From: Notospermus geniculatus
Lineage: Eukaryota > Nemertea > Pilidiophora > Heteronemertea > Lineidae
Reading direction: 5' to 3'
NCBI GenBank assembly: GCA_002633025.1
Contig: NMRB01001433.1
Span: 12,569-76,568 of the forward strand
DNA: 64,000 nt
Below are positions 1-12,052 of this stretch, one piece after another. Made by a program: the position numbers and the translations under genes. The first letter of the stretch is position 1, and each line of letters opens with the position of its first letter. The notes beneath the pieces were generated by a model. That model was not told the DNA's origin, did no database searches, and saw nothing but the letters and a program-made list of their open reading frames with translations.

Positions 1-165
1 GAGGATACATGACCTTGGAACATTTTGATTTGACATTTGTCATTTGTTTTTCTGGTACGTTCACCCAGGTGAGCACATGGTCCATGGACCATTTCATTAT
101 ACACCCGTGTGGCATCACCACTGCAGGTACAATGCAGTAGATCGAGAGACTGATAGGCCTATTGC

Positions 166-571
166 GTAATATTGGCCATGTCGATTTAGAGGAATCAGAG
201 GAATCGGAGGAATCAGAGGAAAATGCAGTCTGCAGCCTATCACTTACACACGGTCACATGACTATCATGTACTAAATATATAAACACAACCATGTGGTCG
301 TGTTAACATCGTAATAGCTTTAGGGGAACGTGAAATTCGGCTCTTTTCTCCTGAAGTGCTGGCTTTCGGCCCTCAAGTCATAGGCTCTCTTATCACCAAC
401 CTCGATGATGACGAGTCTATTACAACAACTCAATAGCTAAGGCAGTGTTATGCAATAACTATTCTGATAGTTTATACTTTATCATACGGTGATTTTCTGG
501 ATTTTCGAGCCCGATTCATCTGATTCCTCCGATTCCTCTGATTCCTCTAAGTCGACATGGCCCGTAATATT
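166..571. mobile_element. MITE-like element with ~55-bp inverted ends and GAGGAATC subterminal repeats
   Basis: The left arm (about 166-220) and right arm (about 518-571) are near-perfect inverted repeats. Both contain a GCCATGTCGA/TTAGAGG block followed by tandem copies of AGAGGAATC or CGAGGAATC-like 9-mers. About 300 bp of AT-rich sequence lies between them with no open frame. Long terminal inverted repeats plus short subterminal repeats are typical of non-autonomous DNA transposons. No clean target-site duplication was identified, so the superfamily is open. Confidence 0.6.
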
Positions 572-1129
572 ATTGTGCTAATTACTGCTGCTCTCTCCCA
601 AGGATGGGACTGAATCACTGGTTGTTGTTGTGTAGGCCTGCATGCATTGCCATGATGATACACCATGATGCATGATACACCATAATACACCCATGATGTG
701 TTTATAATGCGAATACGCGGCTGCTGTGGCCTGGGGGAATGAGGCCGAGTGCCACCACTGAAGTCACCTTGTGAACCCAGTTACCGCCAGGTTTGTACCT
801 CATAATTTTCATTGGCTTCGTTTCTCGTTAGGCCTATTTTGGTTCAAAAACTAGTAATGAGTCAATATTTAAGTCCTTCAAGTGTTGATATTTCACAAAA
901 CTGCCCATGCTATAATTTTCCACGAAATCGTTATGGCAATGTCGTCGGTACAGGATCCTGATTTCAGATCGCGATGTCGCTCAATTCCGGAACTCCTTTC
1001 GGTCGGCAAGCTATCGATTGTGCAACAAACCGCAGGTATGATCAAGGCCTATAGCGACTTTGGCCGGGTTTTCTCATAGACGGTCACAGTTGGTCGGCGA
1101 AGGGCCGGCATCCGCATTCAAAGGCACAC

Positions 1130-1378
1130 AGGCAAAAATGTCCGCTACAAATCCTATATAGAAAATGGCCCTATATAGGTTTTGTATAGGATTTTCATAA
1201 ATCCTATATAGGAATTTCGTCAACATACAATAATTCTATACAGATTTTTTATAGGACTTATATATGAGTACCTACATAGGATTTTCATAGGAACAAGATA
1301 CAAATTCTACATATGTATTTTTCTATATAGGATTTTAATAGGAACAAGATACAAATTCTACATAAGATTTTTTTCTGA
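1130..1378. repeat. AT-rich repeat tract of CCTATATAGG palindromes
   Basis: The words CCTATATAGG and TATAGGATTTT recur at least six times. A roughly 52-bp block containing AGGAACAAGATACAAATTC is present twice (about 1284-1318 and 1338-1365). This is a short degenerate tandem repeat. The TATA-like words are probably a consequence of the repeat rather than promoters. Confidence 0.6.
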
Positions 1379-1738
1379 TATTTTCTTTTGTTTTCCAGTG
1401 TTATTTTTTGAGAAAATCTTTACGTCATAGAGTTGTACTTTTACAAGCATTTGATTTGGGGTGAAATACAACATTTTTTGTATGTCCATTGTCATAGCGT
1501 GACGTGAAATGAAACATTAGAATTTATCACTGGCCATGGCAAGAGTTGTTTTGGGAGTTTGCAATGTTTTTTATCTGCTCAGTGAGCGACGGTTACAGTC
1601 ATGGGCAGCACCAGGCGCTTGTTAAGTCATCCATGGAAATAAATCACATGGAGAGAAAAACCATAGCCTATGACACACTCACAGGGCACTATCTTGTGAG
1701 ACACCCAGAATGGCTGTTATCTCTGCACTGACTGAACC

Positions 1739-2125
1739 TTAAAGGGACTAGGAAAATTTTTTCAAGCTTCGGTTATTACAAAATGCTAGTCTTTCATGAT
1801 AAATTCCCACCGTCAATTCACCTTTTCAATTAAGTGTTAATTACTGGCACCCAGACAAATCAGTCATCACCACACCATGGAGGTATTTACTACGTCACTG
1901 GGAACCTATCGCTGTATGTAATGTATGGGGCGAGCTTGTACTCTATTATGTTGATTAGCTTCCCAGTGACGTGGTGAATACCTCCATGGTGTGGTGATGA
2001 CTGATTTGTCTGGGTGCCAGTAATTGACACTTAATTGAAAAAGTGAATTGACGGTGGGAATTTATCATGAAAGACTAGCATTTTGTAATAACCGAAGCTT
2101 GAAAACATTTTCCTAGTCCCTTTAA
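1739..2125. mobile_element. Foldback transposon, 379 bp, flanked by TTAA
   Basis: The element is almost entirely an inverted repeat. It begins AGGGACTAGGAAAAT and ends with the complement, and the two ~165-bp arms match closely through the ACCGTCAATTCAC and CCATGGAGGTAT blocks. Only about 50 bp in the centre is unpaired. TTAA flanks both sides (1739-1742 and 2122-2125), consistent with a TTAA target duplication. It encodes nothing. Elements at 22582-22735 and 27598-28346 also sit between TTAA sites but have different inner ends. Confidence 0.8.
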
Positions 2126-3222
2126 GCTTAACCAGTGTCTACCACAAGGGCAAACCTACAGATCTGTGATTTTAGTTGTGGACCATGTTTACAAATTGGG
2201 AAAAATGTGTGCCCAGTTTGAAGGCCGACTGCTTCGCACTTATCTATCCGTTTGAAACATTTCAACTACCATTCATTGAGAAGTCAAGAATCTATATTTT
2301 TTAAATGTCTCAGCATTAATAGACTTAGGGACCTGCCCGCAATCACCATGGAATTCAATCATTAATTTGAGCCTCAAAAGTTTGCAATTTCACGCCAACA
2401 GAGTTATGTCGTGGGCGGCTTACTGGAATTTGCGCAAAATCAAAATGCGCAATGGGAAAATGCGCAACAGAATTGACCTCGATCCAGGCTTTCTTGCGGG
2501 TCCGATAAACACCTATTTGCCATAAATTCCGCATTGTGATCACTCCGTATGTTTTTCGAATGCCCTGTCCGTAATATGCGACGCAACACATTGCGACACA
2601 ACCGTCGTGGACAGGGCTTAACATGAAGATATTCATTCGCTGTCCTTATGCGTGTGATGTAGTCAACAGTTTCATACACCAAAACGGATTTATGGGATAT
2701 GTGATGACGTCATAGCGGTTCGTGGAACCTGATCGGTTGGCCACATTAGACAATTACGTAATGATAAAAAAACGATATCTTGTTGCAGGAAGGCCCTTGA
2801 ACACGTGTTAGCCATCGCCAAGACATTGTCAACGGAACAAGGAGTGCGCAAGGCACAAATAAAAGTCAACGCTTCATAGGGGATGGCGCAGTCACGTGGT
2901 CCAGTCATGTTATCTATGTAGCCTATCAGGGATCAAAATAAAATATGATAATGCTATTGAATGAAAGGAGAGTTAGTTTCTTCTGATATCAGAGCTATCT
3001 TGTCCATACTTTCTGAACTTTGCCCAGTGTCAACGAGTAGAGATTGTTGCGCGAATGGCACCAATCATTGCCCCTTTCTTTCTTTTCGCGCAGTTTCCCG
3101 GGAATTGGATTAACGTCACTGAGAGATCCCGCACAATCAGTCGTCAACCAAGACCGCCAAAGCCATAAATACTCCCAAAATTTAGGCCCATCCATTCCCA
3201 AGGGCCCAAAAATATTGTTAGC
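2126..3222. other. No supported gene
   Basis: There is a short run of TGCGCAA-containing repeats near 2425-2470. Otherwise I see no exon, RNA gene or repeat. Open frames of 60-93 codons on either strand look like chance. Confidence 0.4.
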
Positions 3223-3236
3223 CTAGCTGCTAAGTA

Positions 3237-3604
3237 TCTGGTTCCCCGACCTACCGTATCGTGGCGCTGACTGATAGTGTTCTGGGGCCGGTTGCACAAA
3301 AGTTAAAAATCACCGTTAGTTTATCTTGGTGTTAACTTATCCCAAAATGTTATTTTTGTTTAGTTAAAAACAAGTTAGGAATTCTAACAGGAAAAGTTAA
3401 ATTAACAGACTTTTATCTTTTTAACTTTTGTGCAACCGGCCCACTGTATCGCAATATCAGTCAGCGCCACGATACGGCAGGTCAGGGAACCAGGACCCAT
3501 GTTCCCGAAGCCGTCGTTAGGTTAACGATGTCGTTACGCTATGCATTTTCCCAGTTTTAACGACATCGTTAACCTAACGATGGCTTCGGGAACATGGCTC
3601 CTGA
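3237..3604. mobile_element. Composite of nested inverted-repeat elements
   Basis: The outer inverted repeat has arms at 3239-3277 and 3453-3492, sharing GTATCGTGGCGCTGACTGATA-type sequence. Inside it is a second inverted repeat whose ends start GGGCCGGTTGCACAAAAGTT (3284-3308 and 3418-3442). A third, separate hairpin follows at 3497-3597. The compound is bracketed by an imperfect 14-bp direct repeat (CTAGCTGCTAAGTA at 3223-3236 and CTAGTTGCTAAGTG at 3605-3618). I read this as insertion of one MITE into another. Confidence 0.65.
3497..3597 (-). mobile_element. ~100-bp hairpin MITE, copy 1
   Basis: The arms begin CATGTTCCCGAAGCCGTCGT and end in the complement, with ACGCTATGCATTTTCCCAGT at the turn. 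The same element occurs in the opposite orientation at 44251-44352 and 49095-49195. Short flanks (GGACC on one side, GGCTCCTGA on the other) are also shared, so the true ends may lie slightly outside these coordinates. Confidence 0.75.
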
Positions 3605-4378
3605 CTAGTTGCTAAGTGTTACATCACCTGCGCAATAACGTTCACTGAAGTATTACATCATCATCGTCATAACGCGCAAGACATGCAAGAGAAAATGATG
3701 GAAACGCCGGATTTCATGGAATAAAACTCTACTGTGATTGTTAAATTCCTGCATAGTTTGAGCACAGGAAGTAGGTAAGAATATGTAAAAATGAGTTGAT
3801 GAACTAAAAGTCCCAAAATAACACCGGACACTTGCGATTTGAAGGCTGACGAACATCCTGATTGGTCATATTGAGAACACAGTTTCACCGCCGGTGACGC
3901 GGCGGTGTAGGCCTACCGGCGCGCATGGCATGGTGTCCCCCCCAGTCACGCGGCATCTCATCATGGTGTTTGTGGGACACCTAAATAAATTTTGAAGGCA
4001 ATAATCCTTCTCAGACCAAGCATTGAATGAGTTAAAGGCACAAAATAAGCTGATTTACTGAAATGCAATCCTTCTCTGGCGGTCGGCAAGTCCTCGTTCT
4101 CGAGGGAGCGGAGAGATCCTAAATACAGAACATACCGCGCCGGAAAAAAACGATTTGCTCAACCTGCCAAATCACGAGATACTGCCACCGGATATCTGGT
4201 GTAATCCTGGACACAGGTTCTTTTGCTTTGTGTGATTTCGTCCCTGGAAGTATATGACGTATGTTGATGGTAAAGTACCGGTATTTCATACGTATTCATT
4301 GCGAGGTAAAGTTGCAATCAACACGCCATATTTATTTATAGACAGACCTGGCAGTCGTCTTTGTGCTCCAAAACATTG

Positions 4379-4505
4379 GGTCATATGAATAAAGACAAGC
4401 AAATGCTTTTACTTCAGATTTGTACAGCATTGCATAGTGCATTTGTAGTGCATTTGTATTGCAAAATACAAGTAAAAGCATTTGCTAGTCTTTATTCATA
4501 TGACC
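4379..4505. mobile_element. 127-bp MITE with CATTG flanking duplication
   Basis: The terminal inverted repeats start GGTCATATGAATAAAGAC and run about 32 bp into AGCAAATGCTTTTACTT. The direct repeat CATTG lies immediately outside both ends (4374-4378 and 4506-4510), consistent with a 5-bp target duplication. The centre repeats GTGCATTTGTA. There is no coding content. Confidence 0.7.
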
Positions 4506-4767
4506 CATTGCCAAATCACGTCAACCAATCCGCATCCCCGGCATGCCCGGTTAGGTATATATAGTCTAGCAAGAATCATTCTGACTAGCCGTAACCCGTG
4601 AAAATCACGGGTTTGAAAAGGCAGTAGAGTGTAGGATTGGTTTTTGTGTTAAGAGTGTACCGGTATCGCTAACTTTGTTGATGTTACGTAACGTCGGTCT
4701 TTGGTCGATGACGTAAACACCTCGATCGTGTGCCTCGCAGCACATCGTCTGCACGGACTCCTCAGCG

Positions 4768-4811
4768 TGACGTCATCCTACATGTATGACGTCATAGTTA
4801 TCGTGACGTCA
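4768..4811. promoter_or_regulatory. Cluster of three palindromic CRE sites
   Basis: The full CREB/ATF palindrome TGACGTCA occurs at 4768-4775, 4787-4794 and 4804-4811. The starts are 19 and 17 bp apart. The related word ATGACGTAA lies upstream near 4708. Three full sites in 44 bp is unlikely by chance, but no transcription start or gene is visible beside them, so a regulatory role is inference. Confidence 0.4.
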
Positions 4812-5385
4812 TATTAAACTCTCAAATCCTTGGTAACGACCAAAAACCCGTTAAAACATAATTCTGCGAAGTTTTAATGGAAAAATCGCTTCACTATGCA
4901 CAAATACATATCAAGAGGAAATCACCTGCCAAATCTGAGCCGAATCGAAGCATCACAGACGCAGTGCGGCGCCGGACAAAACTCCGGCTTAGCGTATTAT
5001 AATATAGATTGGCTCCTGCGCGTTTGCATGTTCCTCACCTACTTTCACTTTGGCACGGGGGTTGTGAAATAGCTTTGCTATGATTTTTGCAGATAAGACA
5101 ATTTTCGTTCAGGAGTGATTTTCAGGACGACATCCAACACAGCTGTAAACCAAAAATATCAAGAACTTGAAGGTAGGCTAGTCTGCTTTAGTAAGCATGA
5201 ACTAATACAGGACTTTCGGATGTAAGAGGTCAGCCATCAATATTGAAGCTTAGTCCCTCGTAATTAATATGCAAAGGAGCATACATCTCCAACTAGTTGA
5301 ACAATAGCGCACTGATTTTAATCAGACACGCACTGATGATCACAATGAGGTATCACAATGAGGTCATCGCCACTTCTCCACTGAA

Positions 5386-5514
5386 AGATGTCGCTGCGAC
5401 CGTATCAGGCCTTTTCATTGTCTTCAGGACGTCATCTCCATGGCAATGTGCGGTGCGAGCATACGTTCCGTACAACGTCACAGTGGAAAAGTTGATACGG
5501 TCGCAGCGCCATCT
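5386..5514. mobile_element. Short inverted-repeat element
   Basis: AGATGTCGCTGCGACCGTAT (from 5386) is matched by the complement ending at 5514 (ATACGGTCGCAGCGCCATCT). The arms are about 22 bp with one mismatch and enclose 85 bp. It looks like a small MITE. The ends resemble, but are not the same as, the CpG-rich element at 6038. Confidence 0.5.
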
Positions 5515-6037
5515 AATGGTAGAAAAAATGGCTACAACCCCATTATAGGTTTTCCGATGTGCCCCTATGAGGTCAAATTCGCATGCAGTACTAGTATTTT
5601 TGACAATTGTCAGTTCATGTAGTCTGACCGTTATTTTCATTCCATTGTTGGCTTCGATATCGTCAGGAATGTACCCTGATATCTGCAATGTACACCAATC
5701 CCTGGCGGGGACTACAACCCTGGGGAATACAGCAAAAAAGATTCATCTAAAATATGTCACATTATCTGCAATGATTTAGAATACAAAGGGCTTTAATCCA
5801 AGGACGCAGAAAAACCATCTATTGACTACTTGATACCAAGGATTCACTTACAAAGAAACGTCATCTGATGACAGGGGGTCATTAAGGGGCTTAAGTCGTG
5901 GGGGTTATATCAAAGTGTACTCTATGCGGATTATGGAACTCAAGGTTACTTGATTCAAAGGTAGAGGCCTCGCCGGCGACCTGTGCGCGATCTGCCAGAC
6001 ACTCTTCCTGCGCCATTTTTGGGTATGGCGCACCCAA

Positions 6038-6196
6038 TCCCGACAGGGCGGCGCTGCGAGCAGTTGTACCAAAGACGTCAAAAACAGAGCAAAGCAACGC
6101 AATGACGTCGCGTCATGACGTCCTTGACGCAGCGCAAAAAGGACGAAACGTCAAAAAGAGGTAGAACCGCTCACAGCGCCTCCGCGCGGCAGTAGG
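6038..6196 (+). mobile_element. CpG-rich CRE-like MITE, copy 1
   Basis: This belongs to a family with seven copies in the window. The left end is TCCCGACAGGGCGGCGCTGC, followed by GAGCGGTTGTACC-like sequence. The right end is the inverted counterpart, GGTACAACCGCTCACAGCGCC then TCCTAGTGGCGG. The middle is rich in TGACGTC, GCGTCATGACG and TTGACGCAG words. In this copy the right-hand CTCF-like word is mutated to TCCGCGCGGC. It encodes no protein. Confidence 0.75.
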
Positions 6197-7980
6197 TTAC
6201 AGGTAGCCTACCTCATTAGAGTTGAATTGAAATATAGAAACTGTATATTCAGCCCTTAAGTTTGGGTCTTTCGATTACAATGTTCCATTTCGGGGAGCAA
6301 CAGGATCGATATAAATTCCATGACATCAAATCTCCAACAATCTTAATTGAAATATACATTATTCTGATTCTAACTGACTGACAAGAAATTGATTTAAAAA
6401 CTTGTCAAATTATTGATCCGGTGGCTGTTATCTGATTGAAATTGTTTATTTTTGACTCGAAGTGAGATAAACTCTAGCACAACATGTTGTCGTCTCCAGC
6501 ATGTCAAGGACTCTCAGGTTCGCAACATGGACTATCATGGTTAGAAGTTTCCTCACCACTGGTCAACTCTCCGGAAGACTATCGTAAGGGATGTAATCTG
6601 AAGCAGGAGAAATCAGACCCCTTGAAAACCTGCATCGTCAAATCTCTGCCTCTTGAGATTCGGCGTCTGCTGAATCAAACTCCCGTCTTTAGGTGAAGAG
6701 CCCAGTTGGCTGCACTGCGCCTCTCTGACAATGTGAATGAAAGGGTGTTTCTGAGACATTTCTTTAATCTCTGTTGTTTACATACAACGTTAAACGGTCG
6801 ATACCGACATGATATCATAGATTTTTTGTCAGTTTGATAAAGAGGACTTTACGCGGTATCAGAATGACGGTCAAAGTCAGCCAACTATTGCCTGAAGCGA
6901 TGCAGCCGATTGATCTTATAAACATTGAACATACATGTTCAATTTTGGCATTTTCTAGATTCCGCAGATAAATCTCAAGCAGTACGTGTCTGTACAGAAC
7001 ATCGTCTGGTTTAACATAATCAGGGTTGTCAGTAATTCAAGCTGGTGTAAGCTGCAAAACTCGAACGTCCTTTTGGCCTACATCACACCCACACTCTGAT
7101 CTCTTAGTGACGAGTAACATAACTGTAGGCCTAGTGGAGACGGACTTCCTAGATAGGCCTACCACGGGCAGAAGTGACTTCGTCAATGCAGCTCATCCAA
7201 AATGGTCGCCAAGGCAGCCATATTGGAATTCGTCTGTCGATTATTTGGCGACCGCTAGGCCTATTTCTCCAGTTTTTCATGTGGTTCATTTTCATGTGGT
7301 TCATTTGGGATGGGGTGAGAGTTTATAGTTGTGTCTTGCGAACAACTCTCTTTAACTGCGTCACAAGAAGTGGCCCTGGTATACAGCGAGTCGCCATTCA
7401 ACTATAACAGTACCAAGGAAACACGTTGGGAATCGATAAGTTACGAGAAATGTCAAAACTGATAGGCTTGAACCGCGTTAAGGTGTTGACTTCGCCAAAT
7501 CAATGCTTTTATAAATGGGACTGACCACCGCGTGGGCGGTCTCCTCCCACAGACTCTCAAACTAAATGAAACGACTTTAAGGAGTTCTAATTGTGACTCA
7601 GTTAATCCGCGGAAAAGGTCGTTCGTGAAACTTGACCAGGAAGGAGAATTTTAAACGTAGAATCTCCACCATACCTACTCTCAACAAAGGAACTTGCATC
7701 AAAGGAACCCCACGTTGTTTTTTATACGCCTACATATTAAGGACCTTGTCAGAAGGTCATCAAAACAGCCTCTGGTTGCACTACATGTACAAGGGGGCCG
7801 ACCATATTCAGTCCTGTGGCATTTGATTTTAAATTTAAAACCGTGGTATTAAAGCTATCCTATTGGTTTCGAAGTTATTGTCCCCAGGCGCCCGTTAAAT
7901 CATGGTGTGTCAGCATTGCCTTGTGGGGACGAGGTTTTCCCCCTTGCCTTCAGCGTCATCAGCACCAGTCATTAGTGCGA
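6197..7980. other. No supported gene
   Basis: Frames of 60-100 codons at 6484-6696 and 7026-7328 have no recognisable domain and no convincing splice context. I see no repeat structure here beyond scattered AGGCCTA words. Confidence 0.4.
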
Positions 7981-8056
7981 ACGGCTCTGCTTTGCGCATG
8001 CGCTCTAGTTACATCCACTGGGAGTGCGCTCCCGCATCCGGGCATTCTACTTCACA
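7981..8056 (+). repeat. Dispersed repeat, diverged copy
   Basis: The segment from GGCTCTGCTTTGCGCATG to CATCCGGGCATTCT is about 85-90% identical to segments at 11880-11955 and 16901-16975. It includes TTGCGCATGCGCT, a close match to the NRF-1 site. The frame ALLCACALVTSTGSALPHPG is conserved against ALLCACAVATSTESVLQHPG in the other copies, but no surrounding gene is visible. Confidence 0.55.
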
Positions 8057-8099
8057 TCCATTTCATTGGTGTTCGGCCTATCTTATGATGTGGAACGAA

Positions 8100-10040
8100 C
8101 GGAGACATTGCCCGAGACATCGGCAAATGAATCCAAAAGTATGAATTTATAAACACAATTCATTTGAAATAATACTCTTGTTTTTCCTGAAGTGCACCCT
8201 AAATATAACAATACCTTCTCTTTTGTTATTGATTGAACGGCATCTAAAAAGTGTGGGCGTGTCGGCTTTCTAACATTGCGGTAGCAACCGGGAGCAAATT
8301 AGATGAAGGCGTATCATTGGTTTGTTTGCGTTTTGTTCATCTTCCGCCCGTTAGATGGCGGTGTAAGTTTCACTCACATTTCATATCGCTGGTGTGATAA
8401 GAGGCGAGGCCATTTTGCTTTCTGACGATGGCTGATGGATTCGTAAACATAAAGGGTGAATTTGGTTCAACCGAAACTCTAAATCGGTCGCTGACTAGGG
8501 CTGTCGTTGAAATACAAGCATGGGGTACATTTAGCACGAATTTGAAGTTCTAGAAGGGCCTCACCCTGAGGTAGGCCTGATCAGTGGTTCTAATACCTCG
8601 CTCCCTGCTCCCTCACCCGCACACAAACATGCGGTAAAGGAGAGATAGGAGGGGCACCTTATCTGGCGCAATTTGAAATAAATAAAAGGGGCTGGAACCC
8701 CTGAAGATTTCTTCTGTCGGCTGACTTGATCGCGGCGGTGGGAAGGAAAGGGTAGGTAAGAATGAAGTGCCTCTTTGTTATACATCGGATAGGTAATTTT
8801 CGATTTTATTAGCCTCCTGATACCAAGGTTTGTCCGGATGGCCAACTCAGACAGCGCACTCAATGAAGTGCATAGTTACGGTGCTAAAGCAAACTTTATT
8901 GCACAATCACGGAAATGGAGGTAACGCTAATCGGAATTAGTATTCGGAGAGGTTGGGAGATAAACTCACTTTGACGGAGTGAGGATGACGATGAGCTCAT
9001 GGCCTGGTCTTACCGTCATTATGAATTAGCATCACCTTTGTTAGAACTCTGACAAAGGAGTCAATCACTGCAGATCAGGTGCAGCATCAGCAGCAGTTTG
9101 TCTCTTAAGATGTGATACGGACAATAGGATGGTGAGGGGAGTGATGCGCCGGCTGCTGTTTAGTCATTGTTAAGGTGTGATAAGAGGCGGAGGAGCAACG
9201 CCAAATGTAAAATGCTAATTAAGTCGATTTCGTTGCTGTCAATGTTAATAGATTAAGGTTGTTGTAGCCTCTATTTTTGCACCTCTCGAAACTGGCACAG
9301 GTCACCCCTGGATCAGTTCTGTTTCTATCTCAAGTCAAAGATTTCTGTTGACAATCATCATTATACCGGTAGTCCTGTAAAATGACAGGAAGTGCAGTAC
9401 ATCAACAGTACAGACCCTAAATTTATTGTTAAATTAAGAAGCTACCGTTAAACTACAGAAGCCCCGTCATTTTACAAAAGTACTTGTCAATATATTACGA
9501 AACCCGTTAATATTTCAACAGAAATATCTGTTTAACAAGAATTTTTTTGAGTATTTATGGATTACAGCACGATTCTGTAAAATATTTTTTTGTAAAATCT
9601 TCTGTTTTTTTCTCACAGTGTAGTGCCGTATTTTATTGGCTCTTGGGGACCGCTGACCTCCTAAACAAGGGACGCAGATGGGTAAAATCAATAACTGTCC
9701 GCCGCTTGGTGTAGCCAGGTCGCCGGCGCCATATCCCGTGCGCCGGTCTCGCGTGATCAGCTTCAATGGACACAACGAACCAGAAAACAAACCAAGTAAT
9801 TGACAATGCTAGCGAGAGTTTGACAATGGCCCCGTGAGTCACGGGATGACGAATGATGCCCAATCTATTATGGTGATTATTTGGTTAATCACGATAATCC
9901 GAGTTCATGTCAATAAAACTGGACGCGATCTTCTGGGTTTAGTCGGGATATCTGTAAATTAGTGACGCTATTTATGCTAAATTAACTTAGGCGAAAAGTG
10001 ACACGCGCACTTTGCTCGGAGACAGGATTGATTTCAAAAT
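8100..10040. other. No supported gene
   Basis: This is unique-looking sequence. Frames such as 8561-8863 (-) and 9515-9790 (-) have no recognisable domain. No inverted or tandem repeat was seen. Confidence 0.4.
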
Positions 10041-10263
10041 CTGATCTTCCGATGAATAAATAAAAACAGAACAGTCTCCGTATACTTCCTCTGACTCCAT
10101 TAATGTGGTCCTGGGTCTTGTGTCGTCGAGTGTGGAGTTTTAACCCTTCCCTGCCAAGGTCGTATGAATACCTATGTGACAGGGTTTCCCTAACTTTTCA
10201 AAATTATGGACACTTTTGCTGTTTTAAATTCGATGAAATTTGAGGAACCCGTACAAGTTTTTT

Positions 10264-10424
10264 TCCGACAGGGCGGCGCTGCGAGCGGTGCGACCGAAAG
10301 ACGTCAAAAACCGAGCAACGCAACGTAACGACGTCACGTCACGACGTCTTTGACGCAGTGCAACAGGGACGAGACGTCAAAAAGGTACAACCGCTCTGAC
10401 ACAGCGCCTCCTAGTGGCGGTTGT
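10264..10424 (+). mobile_element. CpG-rich CRE-like MITE, copy 2
   Basis: It has the TCCGACAGGGCGGCGCTGCG left end and the CAGCGCCTCCTAGTGGCGG right end, with ACGTCACGTCACGACGTC in the middle. It lies inside duplication unit 1 and its paralogue is at 15272-15430, so these two copies are one insertion that was later duplicated. Confidence 0.8.
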
Positions 10425-12052
10425 TCTGCAGCTTTCTCATTCCTTTGCGGGCGTCAAATGGGGAAATGACAACTCAGTGGTTGGCAGAAGGCATGAAGGA
10501 GTGAGTTAAGGATATCATCACTGGAGCCAGGCCCCGGGAAGGATGGGACACTGTCGCGACTAGTCCATTGATTAAGAGAAGAAAAACATGACCTTCGTAT
10601 ACCTCGCCGAGATTGAGAAATGTATTTCGATCGCGAGTCACGTATCAAATATCAACCACAATTTACTGACAACTGGCCTGATGGATTTTTTTAATTTACT
10701 CGATGTCCCATCTCAGCGTCGTCTTTATTAAATCGATACACCCTCATCAAATCCGCCATTTCGTCCTCATCAATTTTCGAGGGTGCTTCTGAATGAAGCG
10801 AAAGGGTTTTGCGAATAGAGTAGTCTCTATGTTCCCCCTTAATAACCCACTTCCCTGTTCCCTGCTCCCTAACCCACTTCCTCTGGCTACGTCGTCAAAG
10901 ACCTCCTGCCCCCTCCCGGCCAGGCGCCCCGCCCGGACAGATGAAGTAGGTAAGGCCTACGGAGGGGCAGTGCTGCAAAGCCCTCTCAAAGATGGCTGCT
11001 CTCGATAGAGCAGGCATGCACTGATTGACCCCGAGACAACTTTTGATTGGTCAATTCATTACGGTAGTGTAGGGGTACACACTCCATGCATGAGTGCAAA
11101 ATATAGGGAGTGGCCCTGTGAATGCGTAGAGTCCCCCTGGAATCAAACGGCGGCTATTGTCCTGGTGGATTAAGGCTTTATGAAGGATTATGTGGTAACT
11201 CTGACCGCAACCTTTGACAGTGCATGGACTTTGCATTGAGCACGTCCATTCCAGGACTTTCTCCTCTCTACACTGAGCCCATCGCGTCCCGGACTGTTCA
11301 GATCATAGTCCCCCGATTTCCTAATATTTCTTTCTCATACGAGTCACAAACGCAGCACTGGATCGTCTGCTGATCCAACAAACGTGAGACCTTCTAATAT
11401 CACTGGGAAATCAGCATTTAGTTCATTGACGATAAAGTAAACCGTATGATGATATGCGCAAGCGCAGTGTAACGAATTCTGTTTACAAATTGTATCGATG
11501 CTTTTAGGTAAACACCAAGGCTTATGCACAATTATTGCTTGCCCAAGATCCGTGCCTTTGAAGTCTTTGGCGCTTTGTTGAAGAGCACGCCTCTTGTTAC
11601 GAGTCAAAACAGATGATATTGAAGCTATAATGATTTTTGTTACAAAAACTCCGCTCCAAATGAACGTATTCATTACGTTCATTTAAACAGACGTTATTTT
11701 GGACCAATCAGAACGCGCTGAGAATTCATATCAATACAGCTGAACAGACGGACTCGGAAATTTGATGACATGAACTGAGAACGTCATCGTTTGTCGATAA
11801 AAAGAGACTTTGAAATCAATTTCTCAAGTAAAATCATGCTTTCTGTGTTTGCTGACACCAACTTTGGCGTCATGGTGTTTGGCTCTGCTTTGCGCATGTG
11901 CTGTAGCTACATCCACTGAGAGTGTGCTCCAGCATCCGGGCATTCTGCTTCACCAACCTGGTGATCATGGCCAACCAACCTCTCGCTCCAGAACTATGAT
12001 AGCATAGGCCAGAATTCTGTTTATTGAGAGCGAATTCGATGAATATTTTATA

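Noticed and set aside
1130-1378. Multiple TATA boxes
   Set aside because: The TATATAGG words belong to a short degenerate repeat with no adjacent gene start.
4591-4614. AACCCGTGAAAATCACGGGTT hairpin as a terminator
   Set aside because: Intrinsic terminators are not expected in a eukaryotic genome, and no transcript is visible here.
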